Counted from the first letter of the stretch, positions 36,416-45,467 are shown. The stretch: 64,000 bases of DNA from Paenibacillus lycopersici (GCF_010119935.1 NZ_CP048209.1:664001-728000); one strand, 5' to 3'. A program made the numbers and translations. The notes: generated from the letters alone by a model not told the origin.

Positions 36416-36444
36416 TTGAAATCGCTTTTTTAATTCGTTATAGT
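36416..36444 (+). promoter_or_regulatory. Sigma-A promoter of the GH94 gene
   Basis: -35 TTGAAA (36416-36421), 17-bp spacer, -10 TATAGT (36439-36444). The predicted start of transcription is near 36451, just ahead of the second LacI-type operator. The rest of 36065-36415 has no supported gene. Confidence 0.78.
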
Positions 36445-36456
36445 TTAGGAAATGAT

Positions 36457-36470
36457 TCGAATCGTTTCGA
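36457..36470. promoter_or_regulatory. LacI-type operator, site just downstream of the promoter
   Basis: Second identical TCGAATCGTTTCGA, positioned about +6 to +20 relative to the predicted transcription start: a blocking position. 117 bp from the first site, near a whole number of helical turns, so a looped repressor is conceivable. Confidence 0.68.
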
Positions 36471-36538
36471 TGAGTTCGATGGCAGGGCTATGCGTTTCGT
36501 GACAAGAGAGCAAATAGAGAGATAAGAGGTGGCAACAG

Positions 36539-39500
36539 GTGAGTATTCGGGAGAGCAAGAGCACCATACTGCAGGATCAAGAGACGAAAATCCACTTGGA
36601 GGAAGGCGCGTATCGGTTTACGTTCCTAAGCAGCGGCGATCTGTACGAGGCGTCCCATAACGGGAACGCGCTGATTAATCAGCTGCAAGCGAATCCGATC
36701 GACGGCGCGCTGAACAATCTATACTTGCGGCGGTTTACGGCGGACGGCGTCGACGCGGTTCCGTTGCTCGGCATCCGTTCTTCGAGCCGGCTGCGCCGTT
36801 CGGAACGGGCTTTGAAATGGGAAGGCACGCATTGGGGCGTCGCTTATCAGGTCGTCTTCCAGCTGACGGAGCAGGGGATTTGGTTCTGGGACGTGACGCT
36901 CGATGGCGCCGATGCCGAGCTCGACGTGATTTACGGCCAGGATATCGGCCTCGCCGATCGCGGCACCGTTCGTTCCAATGAGGCGTACTTGTCCCAATAT
37001 ATCGGTCATTCCGTCTTCAAGGACGCCGAGCGGGGTTACGTGATCTGTTCCCGCCAGAATCAGCCGCAAGGCGGCAAGTTTCCGTATATGCAGCAGGGCG
37101 CGCTGACCGGCGCGGCCGGCTATTCGACGGACGGCTTCCAATTCTTCGGCCTGTCCTATAAGGAGATGGACGTGCCCGAACGGCTGGCGCATGAGTCGCT
37201 GGCGAATGAAACATACCAGTACGAGTTCGCTTACGCGGCGCTCCAATCCGGGCGTATTCGGCTGGATGGGTCCGCGCGGGTCGTTTTCTACGGCCTGATG
37301 CGCGAGAATCACGAAGCGGCGGTGGAATCGCTGGCATTCGGCGACGAAGTGGCCGAGGCGTGGAAGCAAGTCGGCGAACGCCGGACGGAAGCGGGCGACG
37401 TTGTCGACAGGCCCGTCCCGAAGGAACGCGTCGGCAAGCCGCTGAGCGCGCTGACGATGCCGATCGAAGAAATCGGGCGGCGCTTCCCGAGCCGATTGCA
37501 GGAAGAATGGGACGGAGACGTCTTGCTGTCGTTCTTCACGCCGGCGTATGAACATATCGTTCTGAAGGAGAAGGAGCTGCGGGTCGAGCGTCCGCACGGC
37601 CATATTCTGATGACCGGCGGCAACGACCGGTTGAACGATCAGGTGTTGACGACGACGGCTTACATGTACGGCATGTTTAACTCCCAGCTCGTCGTAGGCA
37701 ATACGTCGTTCAACAAAATGATTTCCAACGCCCGCAGCGCCCTCAACGCGATGAAAGCATCCGGACAACGGATCTATGTCGAACTGGACGGCGTCTACCG
37801 GCTGTTGACGCTGCCTTCGCTGTTCGAGATGGGCTTCAATTACGCGCGGTGGATTTACAAGCTAGCGGACGATGCGCTGATCGTAACATGCTTCACGACC
37901 GTGGATACGCCGGAAGTGCGTCTGCAGGTCGCTTCGGAGCGGGGGATCGCGTACCGGTATATCGTGACGAATCAAGTGATCATGGGCGCGAACGAATACG
38001 AGCAGCCGTTCCAGCTGGAGCGCAGCGGGGATATCCTCACGTTCAAGGCCGCGGCGGGCGCGCTCAGCGCCTCCGCCTATCCGGAACTGAGCTATCGGCT
38101 GCGGGTAACGGGCGCGGACATGATCGTCGGCGACGAGACGGCGCTTGCGGACAACGTCCGGCAGGGCGACGCTTCGCTCGTTGTGCTGGAGCTGTCGGCG
38201 AGCAGCGCGTGGAGCATGACCGTGCAAGGGCTGCTTCACGGCCAGGCGCTGCCTTTCGAGGAGCAGGCGTTCGATACGGAGAAGACGCGGTATACGCAGT
38301 TCTTCCGTAAATTGATGAACGGGTTCGAGCTGTCCAGGGAAGGCGGCACAGCCGAATTGGACAAGATGAACGCCCTGGCCTGGTGGTACACGCACAACAT
38401 GCTCGTCCATTTCTCCGTGCCGCACGGATTGGAACAATACGGCGGCGCGGCTTGGGGAACGCGCGACGTGTGCCAAGGGCCGGTCGAGTATTTCCTTGCG
38501 ACGCATAACTACGGCACGGTTCGCGACATCCTGCTTAAAGTTTATTCGCATCAGTACGAGGACACGGGCAACTGGCCGCAATGGTTCATGTTCGACCGGT
38601 ACTTCAAAATCCAGCAGCACGAGAGTCATGGCGATATTATCGTCTGGCCTCTGAAGGTGCTGGGCGATTACTTGCATGCGACGAAGGATTACGGCATTCT
38701 GGACGAGTTCGTGCCGTTCATGAACGCTGACACCTTCGACTTCACGGAAGCAGGCTCGTCCTTGCTCGAGCATGCCCTTAAGGAAATCGCGTTCATTCGG
38801 TCGCACTTCGTCCATGGCACGCATCTGTCGGCTTACGGAGACGGCGATTGGGATGATACGCTGCAGCCTGCGAACGCGATGCTGAAGCGGTATATGGTCA
38901 GCAGCTGGACGGTTGCCCTGACGTACCAGACGATCAATGGACTGTCCTCGGCGCTTGCGGAGCACGACGGCAAGCTGGCGGCCGAGTTGAAAGAGCTGGC
39001 CGCCGGCATCGAACAAGACTTCAATCGCTTCATGCTGGCGGACGACGTCATCCCGGGCTTCCTGTACATGGAGCAGCCGGGCGTTGCCGAGCAGATGCTC
39101 CATCCGAAGGATACCTCCACCGGCATCAAGTACCGGCTGCTTCCGATGACCCGCAGCATGATCGGCGAATTGTTGTCGAAGGAGCAGGCGGAGGCGCACT
39201 ACGCGCTGATCAAGGAAAAGCTGTATTTCCCGGACGGCGTAAGGCTGATGGATCGTCCGGCGTCTTATGCGGGCGGCGTCAGCACGCGCTTCAAGCGCGC
39301 GGAGCAGGCGGCTAATTTCGGCCGCGAAATCGGGCTGCAGTACGTGCATGCCCATATCCGCTTCATCGAGGCGATGGCGAAGCTAGGGTACCGCGACGAA
39401 GCATGGAAGGCGCTGCAAATGATCAACCCGGTCGGTCTGTCGGATGTCGTGCCGAACGCCCAGCTCCGTCAGAGCAATGCGTATTTCAGCAGCTCCGACG

Positions 39501-39910
39501 GCAAATTCAACGACCGGTACGAAGCGCAGGAGCGGTTCGAAGCGCTCCGGAACGGCGAGGCGATGGTCAAAGGCGGCTGGCGGATTTATTCGAGCGGACC
39601 GGGGATTTACATGAACCAGCTGATCTCCAACTGCTTGGGCATCCGTCAGGAAGGCGGCGATCTGGTGATCGATCCGGTACTTCCGGCCGAGATGTCCGGT
39701 TTGCGGTTTGCGTTCCGGTTCATGGATCGTCCGGTCGCGTTCGTTTATCATCTGGAGGGCGCCGCGGACAGACGGATCGTCGTGAACAACATGGAGATGC
39801 CGGCTCGGCCGACGTTCAATCGTTACCGCGAAGGCGGCCTGCGCGTCAGCAAGGATCATCTTGCGGCGGCATTGAACAGCGATCGCAACGTGATCGAGAT
39901 CTATCTGTAA
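36539..39910 (+). CDS. GH94 phosphorylase, 1,2-beta-oligoglucan phosphorylase-like
   Basis: 1123-aa cytoplasmic phosphorylase. A long N-terminal beta-sandwich region precedes the (alpha/alpha)6 catalytic barrel, with YGGAAWGTRDVCQGPVEYF near 635, NWPQWFMFDRY near 680 and GDGDWDDTLQP near 770, where the Asp after DGDW is the general acid in GH94. Size and domain order match 1,2-beta-oligoglucan phosphorylases (SOGP type) rather than the ~800-aa cellobiose phosphorylases. It would convert sophoro-oligosaccharides plus phosphate into glucose 1-phosphate. Start is GTG at 36539 after AGAGGTGG. Probably regulated by a LacI-family repressor not encoded in this window. Confidence 0.85.
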   Translation: MSIRESKSTILQDQETKIHLEEGAYRFTFLSSGDLYEASHNGNALINQLQANPIDGALNNLYLRRFTADGVDAVPLLGIRSSSRLRRSERALKWEGTHWGVAYQVVFQLTEQGIWFWDVTLDGADAELDVIYGQDIGLADRGTVRSNEAYLSQYIGHSVFKDAERGYVICSRQNQPQGGKFPYMQQGALTGAAGYSTDGFQFFGLSYKEMDVPERLAHESLANETYQYEFAYAALQSGRIRLDGSARVVFYGLMRENHEAAVESLAFGDEVAEAWKQVGERRTEAGDVVDRPVPKERVGKPLSALTMPIEEIGRRFPSRLQEEWDGDVLLSFFTPAYEHIVLKEKELRVERPHGHILMTGGNDRLNDQVLTTTAYMYGMFNSQLVVGNTSFNKMISNARSALNAMKASGQRIYVELDGVYRLLTLPSLFEMGFNYARWIYKLADDALIVTCFTTVDTPEVRLQVASERGIAYRYIVTNQVIMGANEYEQPFQLERSGDILTFKAAAGALSASAYPELSYRLRVTGADMIVGDETALADNVRQGDASLVVLELSASSAWSMTVQGLLHGQALPFEEQAFDTEKTRYTQFFRKLMNGFELSREGGTAELDKMNALAWWYTHNMLVHFSVPHGLEQYGGAAWGTRDVCQGPVEYFLATHNYGTVRDILLKVYSHQYEDTGNWPQWFMFDRYFKIQQHESHGDIIVWPLKVLGDYLHATKDYGILDEFVPFMNADTFDFTEAGSSLLEHALKEIAFIRSHFVHGTHLSAYGDGDWDDTLQPANAMLKRYMVSSWTVALTYQTINGLSSALAEHDGKLAAELKELAAGIEQDFNRFMLADDVIPGFLYMEQPGVAEQMLHPKDTSTGIKYRLLPMTRSMIGELLSKEQAEAHYALIKEKLYFPDGVRLMDRPASYAGGVSTRFKRAEQAANFGREIGLQYVHAHIRFIEAMAKLGYRDEAWKALQMINPVGLSDVVPNAQLRQSNAYFSSSDGKFNDRYEAQERFEALRNGEAMVKGGWRIYSSGPGIYMNQLISNCLGIRQEGGDLVIDPVLPAEMSGLRFAFRFMDRPVAFVYHLEGAADRRIVVNNMEMPARPTFNRYREGGLRVSKDHLAAALNSDRNVIEIYL

Positions 39911-39928
39911 GACATAGATGCAGGACAC

Positions 39929-39984
39929 AAGGGACCGTTCCTTCAGCTCGCGCCGCGCGCGCGAAGAGAACGGTCCCTTTGTTG
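39929..39984 (+). terminator. Terminator after GH94 gene
   Basis: AAGGGACCGTTC / GAACGGTCCCTTT stem with a GC-rich inner loop, followed by TTTGTTG. Convergent response-regulator gene lies beyond. Confidence 0.85.
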
Positions 39985-40005
39985 TACAGGGTGGGGATGG
40001 CGCCG

Positions 40006-40698
40006 TTACTTCACCATTCCGTGCCGCAGCGCCATGACGACGACCTGCGTCCGGTCCTCGCAGCCGAATTTCTGCAGGATGCGGTGGACATGGGATTTTA
40101 CCGTGCCTTCGGTGATGACGAGCTTGCGGGCAATCCGGTCGTTGCGCAGACCGTAGGCCATCTCCTGCAAGATCTCCTGCTCGCGCTCCGTCAGCGGCTC
40201 CAAGAGCGCGGGCTTCGCGCCGGCTTCGGGAAGGATGCAGCCGGATGCGACCGCCCTGGAGAGCGCATCCGCCGCGAGGTCGGTGCGATACACGGCCTCG
40301 CCGCGGTAAGCGGAGCGAACCGCCTCGAGCATATCCTCCACGTCCGCGTCCTTGAGCAGATAGCCGACCGCGCCGCAGCGGATCACCTCATAGATATAAT
40401 CCGGGTCGTTGAACGTCGTCAGCACGACGATCTTCGTCTGCGGCAGCTGCCTGACGATCGTTCGGGCCGCCTCGATGCCCGTCATGCCGGGCATCTGTAT
40501 GTCCATCAGAATGATGTCCGGGCGGAGCTTCAGCGCCAGCTCCACCGCTTCATGGCCGTCCGCGGCCTCGCCGACCAGTACCAGATCGTCCTGCAGGCTG
40601 ATGACATAGCCGAAGCCCTGGCGAATCATTTTCTGATCGTCGGCCAGCAGCACGCTGATCTTACCGTCGTTCGTCGTCGATGTTGCAGTCAACGCCAT
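40006..40698 (-). CDS. NarL/LuxR-type response regulator
   Basis: 230-aa regulator. Receiver domain: acidic pair in LLADDQKMIR near 19, phospho-acceptor Asp in PDIILMDIQMPGMTG near 64, Thr/Lys in VVLTTF and YLLKDAD near 112. C-terminal LuxR helix-turn-helix (LTEREQEILQEMAYGLRNDRIARKLVITEGTVKSHVHRI, in part) near 170-215. It starts 38 bp inside the 3' end of the histidine kinase gene, so the two are coupled. Probable output is the operator-rich region by the kinase start or the membrane gene at 42158. Confidence 0.92.
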   Translation of the reverse strand: MALTATSTTNDGKISVLLADDQKMIRQGFGYVISLQDDLVLVGEAADGHEAVELALKLRPDIILMDIQMPGMTGIEAARTIVRQLPQTKIVVLTTFNDPDYIYEVIRCGAVGYLLKDADVEDMLEAVRSAYRGEAVYRTDLAADALSRAVASGCILPEAGAKPALLEPLTEREQEILQEMAYGLRNDRIARKLVITEGTVKSHVHRILQKFGCEDRTQVVVMALRHGMVK

Positions 40699-41881
40699 CC
40701 CCCGTTTCCGTCGCGCTCTCGCTGCCGGCCGGCAGCTCCGCGATCATTTCGAATCCATGCGGCCGCGCCAGGCCGTAGGTCAGCGTGCCTCCGCGTTCCT
40801 CGAGCTTCGCGCGCATCATTCTCAGACCGAATCCTTCTTGTACCGCCCTTGCCGCGTCTGCCGTTTCCGCTTTCGCCCCGCCGTTGTCCCGGATGCGCAG
40901 TACGATGCGGTCCGCGTTCGGATAGAGGCGCACCTCTACATTAGTAGCGCCGGAATGGCGAATTATATTCGTGACCGCCTCCTGCAGGACGCTGTACAGC
41001 AGCGTGTAGTCGGCCGCCGTCGCATCCTCTTCCTGCAGCTCGGCCCGGAACGAATAGCCGATCGACGCGGTCGTCTCCATGCGGTCCAGCAAGGCCGTCA
41101 GCGGTTTCAAGCCCGATACCGACCGGTCGTCCGCGAGGGCGTGCACGGAGCTGCGAATGTCTTTCAGCCCCTGCCTGGCGACGGCCAGCATCCCTTCGAG
41201 CGTCTGCTCCGCCTGCGCAGGGTCTTTGCCGATCATGTAGCGCATCGCCTGCATCTGCACGATCAGCGAGGTCAGGCTGTGCCCGACCGCATCATGGATG
41301 TCGCGCGCGATCCGGGTCCGCTCGTCGAGAATGGCGTTCCGCATCGACGTGACGGAGGCCTCCTGCAAATGGGCGTACGCTTCCTGAAGCTCCGCCAAAT
41401 GCCGTTTGTTCTGTTCATAGGCGTTGTCGCGCTGCCGGCGGCTCCGGACATTCAAGTAGAAGAAGCCCGAAATGACCGCGAACGAGACGAAGGTGAGCAA
41501 ATTCACGTCGCCGAGCGCCGTATAGACGCCCGTGATCACGATCATGGTCGCGAGCAGCGGGATGCGCGGCTGGGTAAACGTCAGCTGCGTGACGGTCGTC
41601 AGCACGACGATCGCGTAGAAGTATACGAGCGCGGTTTCGTGGTACCAGTAAATGCCCGCCGCCGTTTCGAGCGTGAGGAGCGCGATGAAGACGATGGACC
41701 TCCGCTTGGGCCGCCAGAACTCCCGGAAAATAAACCGGCTCGCGTAGGTGGCGGAGATCACGATGACCAGGGCGTTGCGGAGCGCGGAGCCCGAATAAAA
41801 GCCGTTGGCGTACATGAGCGAGATGATGACGATAAATCCGAAGATCGGCCGAAGTTTCGGCAAAATGGTGCGAGTATGCAT
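40661..41881 (-). CDS. Sensor histidine kinase (HisKA_3, NarL-partner type)
   Basis: 406-aa membrane kinase. About six hydrophobic segments in residues 10-175 form the sensor; then a coiled coil (QNKRHLAELQEAYAHLQEA) and the HisKA_3 dimerisation box with phosphoacceptor His in ERTRIARDIHDAVGHSLTS near 243, and a HATPase domain with the N-box LQEAVTNIIRHSGA near 330 and G-box GFGLRMMRAKLEERGG near 372. Start at 41881 has GGGGGAG ten bases before; the frame extends further upstream. Resembles DesK/LiaS-type membrane sensors, stimulus unknown. Confidence 0.9.
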   Translation of the reverse strand: MHTRTILPKLRPIFGFIVIISLMYANGFYSGSALRNALVIVISATYASRFIFREFWRPKRRSIVFIALLTLETAAGIYWYHETALVYFYAIVVLTTVTQLTFTQPRIPLLATMIVITGVYTALGDVNLLTFVSFAVISGFFYLNVRSRRQRDNAYEQNKRHLAELQEAYAHLQEASVTSMRNAILDERTRIARDIHDAVGHSLTSLIVQMQAMRYMIGKDPAQAEQTLEGMLAVARQGLKDIRSSVHALADDRSVSGLKPLTALLDRMETTASIGYSFRAELQEEDATAADYTLLYSVLQEAVTNIIRHSGATNVEVRLYPNADRIVLRIRDNGGAKAETADAARAVQEGFGLRMMRAKLEERGGTLTYGLARPHGFEMIAELPAGSESATETGDGVDCNIDDERR

Positions 41882-42038
41882 AGCGATCGGACTCCCCCGT
41901 TGCGTTGCGCCGAGGCTGCGGTTTGTGCGGCAATAGCGCCTCCCGGCATTGCTCGCGGCGGCAGCCGGTTCGCCTCGTACGTTCATTGTAGCCATGGCAG
42001 GCGCCGGAAATCAAACCGGTTGAGCGCGTCGCCGGCAA

Positions 42039-42060
42039 TCTCTATCTCCGGGTATAGAGA
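42039..42060. promoter_or_regulatory. Inverted repeat between kinase and membrane-protein genes
   Basis: TCTCTAT-8 nt-ATAGAGA dyad in the divergent intergenic region; possible binding site for the local response regulator. Confidence 0.4.
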
Positions 42061-42157
42061 CGCGTTCGCCAGGTTCTACCCGGGGGTGGTCGATCGAGAA
42101 GCCGATTCGCGGTACGATAGGAACCGATCGATAACGTTTGTTAAGGAGGCAGCAAGC

Positions 42158-42673
42158 ATGCAGCAAATAATCATCCTATTGGTTGTACTTTTTGTAGGCT
42201 ATCGCATCGCGAAACGAATCAAGGGCAATTTCAGCTGGACGGAGCTTCGCGCGGGAAGACTGAAGACGCGCATCCTGCTGTTCGCGGTAATCGGGGCGGT
42301 CTTTCTGGCCGAAGGCGGGTTTAGCGCGATCGGTCTCGTATCGGATATCGTGGGCGTGCTGATCGGCGCGACGCTGGGTGTAGTCGGAGCTTCAATGACA
42401 TCGTTCGAGCAGCGCGGGGCCGAAACGTTCTACAAGGCGAATGTATGGATCGGCAGCTTCGTCACGGCGCTGTTCATCGGCCGGTTTGCTTACCGGTTCT
42501 ACGAGATGTACGATGCCAGCAGGCACGGCGGGTTGAACAAGGACAGCATGAACATGTATGCAACCGGCAGCTCCTGGACATCGGGGCTCATGCTTATCAT
42601 GTTCGCGTACTACATCGTTTATTACTTCCTGCTGATGCGCCATCGGGGGCGCGCGATTTCGAGCTTGCGTTAA
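42158..42673 (+). CDS. Membrane protein, possibly CcdC/DUF1453-like
   Basis: 171-aa integral membrane protein with about four hydrophobic segments (residues ~2-15, 42-75 as one or two spans, 98-112, 140-158). It has the size and topology of DUF1453/CcdC proteins, but I cannot assign it firmly. AAGGAGG precedes the ATG. It is divergent from the two-component system genes and may be its target, by the common arrangement of LiaRS/DesKR-like systems with a small membrane protein. Confidence 0.5.
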   Translation: MQQIIILLVVLFVGYRIAKRIKGNFSWTELRAGRLKTRILLFAVIGAVFLAEGGFSAIGLVSDIVGVLIGATLGVVGASMTSFEQRGAETFYKANVWIGSFVTALFIGRFAYRFYEMYDASRHGGLNKDSMNMYATGSSWTSGLMLIMFAYYIVYYFLLMRHRGRAISSLR

Positions 42674-42736
42674 TTGCCGGCCTGCTGCAGGGCGCCCGTA
42701 GGGGGATGAATGCCGACATGCTATCTCGCACGGATG

Positions 42737-42779
42737 CAAGAACAAGGCTGAACCGATAATCGGTTCAGCCTTGTTCTTG
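42737..42779. terminator. Perfect 21-bp inverted repeat (terminator) overlapping tetR end
   Basis: A 43-bp perfect palindrome with a 1-nt centre (arms begin CAAGAACAAGGCTGAACC). Its right arm covers the last codons of the tetR gene (stop at 42765). No long T-tract; ends TTGTTCTTGT. It may serve as terminator for either strand. Confidence 0.7.
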
Positions 42780-43412
42780 TGTATCGGACTTCCGCACGAG
42801 CGGCAGGAAGATCCGGTCTACGATCTCGAAGACATCCTCGTCGGTCAACGGCGTATGCGTCGTGAGCAGCTCGAACCGGATCAGGTCGACGGGGAGGGAG
42901 ACGATGCGCTCCGTCAGCTTGCCGAGCTCGACCTCGCCGCGCCGTTCGGCATGGCGCAGAATGTTCGTCATGGCGATGGAAAGCGGATCCGTCGCTCTCG
43001 GCGGCAGCGTCAGCTTCGCGTACAGCTCGTCCCCGTGGAGATCGACGATCAGACCGTGAATGGTCTCGGCTCCGATCAGCTGCAGCGGCTTGATGATGCC
43101 GTTGATGAAGGTAATGACGTCTTCTCTCAGGCTGCCCGTATCGGGGGCTTCGAGCGTAGGCTTGGGTATATGCTTGAACGCCGCGGCGATAATCAGCTTC
43201 GGCTTGTTCGGCCACCTTCGGTAGACGGCGGTCTTGTTCGTCTTCGCCCGAACGGCGACGGCCTCCATCGTCAGCTTGGAGTAGCCGATCTCCTGCAGCT
43301 CCTCCCATGCCGCCGATAAGATGGCATTCTCCAGCACTTCTCCGCGTCTCCGCGATGTTCCCGCTTGTTGGTTCTCCGTATTCGTCTTGCGATCATGCGG
43401 CGATTCCTTCAT
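42765..43412 (-). CDS. TetR/AcrR-family regulator
   Basis: 215-aa repressor with N-terminal helix-turn-helix (residues ~30-75: ENAILSAAWEELQEIGYSKLTMEAVAVRAKTNKTAVYRRW, in part) and a C-terminal domain like the TetR_C_16 class. Divergent from the DHA2 efflux pump across ~150 bp that contains a perfect 20-bp palindrome, its probable operator. GGAGAGG lies upstream of ATG. Expected to respond to a drug exported by the pump. Confidence 0.9.
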   Translation of the reverse strand: MKESPHDRKTNTENQQAGTSRRRGEVLENAILSAAWEELQEIGYSKLTMEAVAVRAKTNKTAVYRRWPNKPKLIIAAAFKHIPKPTLEAPDTGSLREDVITFINGIIKPLQLIGAETIHGLIVDLHGDELYAKLTLPPRATDPLSIAMTNILRHAERRGEVELGKLTERIVSLPVDLIRFELLTTHTPLTDEDVFEIVDRIFLPLVRKSDTQEQG

Positions 43413-43517
43413 ATCGTGTTTCCTCTCCCGGGATTAGCTAGGTCGGCGTTCTTCCAGACTTTCTAACTAAATAGTATATTGCATTTCCGCGAGAAATATA
43501 ATATTGTATTTCCATAA

Positions 43518-43537
43518 GGTACGGTACGTACCGTACC
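43518..43537. promoter_or_regulatory. Perfect 20-bp palindrome, putative TetR operator
   Basis: GGTACGGTACGTACCGTACC, a perfect dyad, 23 bp before the MFS ATG. TetR-family dimers bind such sites. Upstream, ATATTGCATTTCC (43476) and ATATTGTATTTCC (43501) recur with 25-bp spacing. Confidence 0.72.
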
Positions 43538-43560
43538 CTAACGAAACGGAGAGGTGAAAC

Positions 43561-44994
43561 ATGATGGCTAATCATCAAGCGGAGGCAGCTAAGCCGCCCA
43601 AGGAGAAGATCGACCCCGGCATTCTGAAAGTGGCACTCATTCTCGTCCTCGGGGCGATCGTCCCCCTGCTCGACTCGACGATGATCAACGTGGCGATCAA
43701 TACGTTGTCGGTAGACTTGCACAGCACGGTGTCGGCGACGCAGTGGGTGATTACGGGATACGTGCTGGCCATGGGACTGGCGGTTCCGGTGTCGGGGTGG
43801 GCGACCCGGCGGTTCGGCGGGAAGAACGTATACCTGTTCTCGTTGTGGATTTTTCTTATTTCATCGCTGTTGTGTTCGCTGGCGGGAAACGTCGGCAGCT
43901 TGATCGGCTTTCGCCTGTTGCAGGGCGCAGGCGCGGGGCTGCTCGTTCCGACCATACAGAACGTGCTCGTCCAATCGTCGGGCGGACGCGGCCTTGGACG
44001 GCTGATCGCGATTATTAGCATTCCGACGCTGATCGGTCCGATCCTCGGGCCGGTTATCGGCGGCGTGATCATGGACAACATGAGCTGGCGCTGGATCTTC
44101 TACGTGAATATACCGATCATGCTGGCCGCGCTGTGGCTGTCCTGGCGGCATATTCCCAAAGGCGATGCTGCCGGGCCTAAGTCAAGGCTCGACGTAATCG
44201 GTCTTCTGTTATTGTCTCCGGCATTTGCATCGCTTATTTACGGCATCTCGAAGCTTAGCTCCGCAGGCGGCCTGACATCGGCGGGAACGCTCGTGCCTTT
44301 GGCGGCCGGGCTCGCATTGACGGCTGCGTACATCGTGTATGCCCTGCGCACGAGCCAGACGCCGCTGCTCGATCTGCACTTATTCCGTTCCCGGCATTTC
44401 ATGGCTTCGAACGTGATCTTGTTCTTCTCGGGGATGGTGATGAACGGTGCGCTGCTGCTGCTCCCGCTGTATTATGAGCAGGTGCGCGGCGAGAGCGTGC
44501 TGACGACGGGGCTGCTCTTGATTCCCCAGGGGGTCGGGATGCTGCTCACAAGGAGCTGGATCGGAGGACTTGCGGATCGGGTCGGCTCCCGTAACATCGT
44601 GCTGGCCAGCCTGGTGATGACGCTGGCGGCTACCGTGCCGTTCGCCTTCGCGGGAACGGGCACGAGCCATGTTCTGCTGGGGGCGGCTCAGCTGGTGAGG
44701 GGCGCGGCCATGAACGGCATTTTCATCCCGATTATGGTATCCGCGTACGAAGGGTTGAGGAAGGAACAAATTCCGCATGCCAGCATCTCGACGCGGATCT
44801 TCCAAACCATTGGGGGCGCGTTCGGCTCGGCCGTCCTGGCGACGGTGATCAGCCACCGGATGACAAGCGGAACCGCAGGAAGCCTTGCTGCGCTTGCCGA
44901 TGCGTATCAAGCCGCTTTCTGGTGGTCGGTCGGGTTTGCGGCGGTCTCGTTGATTCCGGCCCTGTTCTTGTCTAATCGTAAGAACGATCGCTGA
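43561..44994 (+). CDS. DHA2-family (14-TM) multidrug efflux MFS transporter
   Basis: 477-aa proton-driven efflux pump of the EmrB/QacA class: 14 predicted spans. The first motif A-like block is LDSTMINVAINTLSVDLHSTVSATQWVITGYVLAMGLAVPVSGW (in part, residues ~40-85), motif with RLLQGAGAGLLVPT near 120 and GPVIGGVIMDNMSWRWIFYVNIP near 160. GGAGAGG precedes the ATG. Regulated by the divergent TetR gene. Drug not predictable. Confidence 0.92.
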   Translation: MMANHQAEAAKPPKEKIDPGILKVALILVLGAIVPLLDSTMINVAINTLSVDLHSTVSATQWVITGYVLAMGLAVPVSGWATRRFGGKNVYLFSLWIFLISSLLCSLAGNVGSLIGFRLLQGAGAGLLVPTIQNVLVQSSGGRGLGRLIAIISIPTLIGPILGPVIGGVIMDNMSWRWIFYVNIPIMLAALWLSWRHIPKGDAAGPKSRLDVIGLLLLSPAFASLIYGISKLSSAGGLTSAGTLVPLAAGLALTAAYIVYALRTSQTPLLDLHLFRSRHFMASNVILFFSGMVMNGALLLLPLYYEQVRGESVLTTGLLLIPQGVGMLLTRSWIGGLADRVGSRNIVLASLVMTLAATVPFAFAGTGTSHVLLGAAQLVRGAAMNGIFIPIMVSAYEGLRKEQIPHASISTRIFQTIGGAFGSAVLATVISHRMTSGTAGSLAALADAYQAAFWWSVGFAAVSLIPALFLSNRKNDR

Positions 44995-45377
44995 TCCGAT
45001 GCCGTTCCGCCGCTTCCAGCTGCTTGAATAACGCGATCTTATAGTCGACCTTGTGCAGCGTTTCTTCCAGCTTCGCGATCTGCTCGACCACCTTGGAGCG
45101 GTAGTCCTCCATGAATTGGCGCCTGGCCGTCGTTACGGGAACGCCGCTTGCCTGCTGGTGCTGGAACTGCTGCATCTCCTTGATCGGCATGCCGATTGCC
45201 CGATAGTACTTGATGATATGGAACCCAGGCCAGGTCGGATTCCGAGTAGAGGCGGTAGCCATGCTCGTCCCGCTCGATGCCGCCGATTAATCCGATCTGC
45301 TCGTAATACCGCAAGGTATGAATGCTTAATCCCGTTTCCTCGGAAACTTGCTTGCTTGAATAAGTCTTGGCCGTCAA
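44972..45377 (-). pseudogene. Frameshifted MerR-family regulator
   Basis: N-terminal HTH (YSSKQVSEETGLSIHTLRYYEQIGLIGGIERDEHGYRLYSESDLAW, residues 6-52 in part) is in one frame, TTG start at 45377; the rest (FHIIKYYRAIGMPIKEMQQFQ... to the coiled coil KVDYKIALFKQLEAAERH) continues in another. One extra C/G at the triplet 45224-45226 restores the family sequence if removed. So either a recent mutation or a sequencing error. The promoter of the divergent SDR gene still has the MerR architecture. It normally would activate the SDR gene. Confidence 0.85.
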
Positions 45378-45405
45378 TTCGTTGCCGCCCGCCTTTCTTG
45401 AGGTG

Positions 45406-45436
45406 TTGCCATAGAGTTCACTCTACCCCTTATTAT
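45406..45436 (+). promoter_or_regulatory. MerR-type promoter with 19-bp spacer
   Basis: -35 TTGCCA (45406-45411), 19-bp spacer, -10 TATTAT (45431-45436); the dyad TAGAGTTCACTCTA lies inside the spacer. This is the signature of promoters activated by MerR through untwisting. Confidence 0.78.
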
Positions 45437-45467
45437 ACTTTCTAGATGACATGAGGAGGTAATGGCG

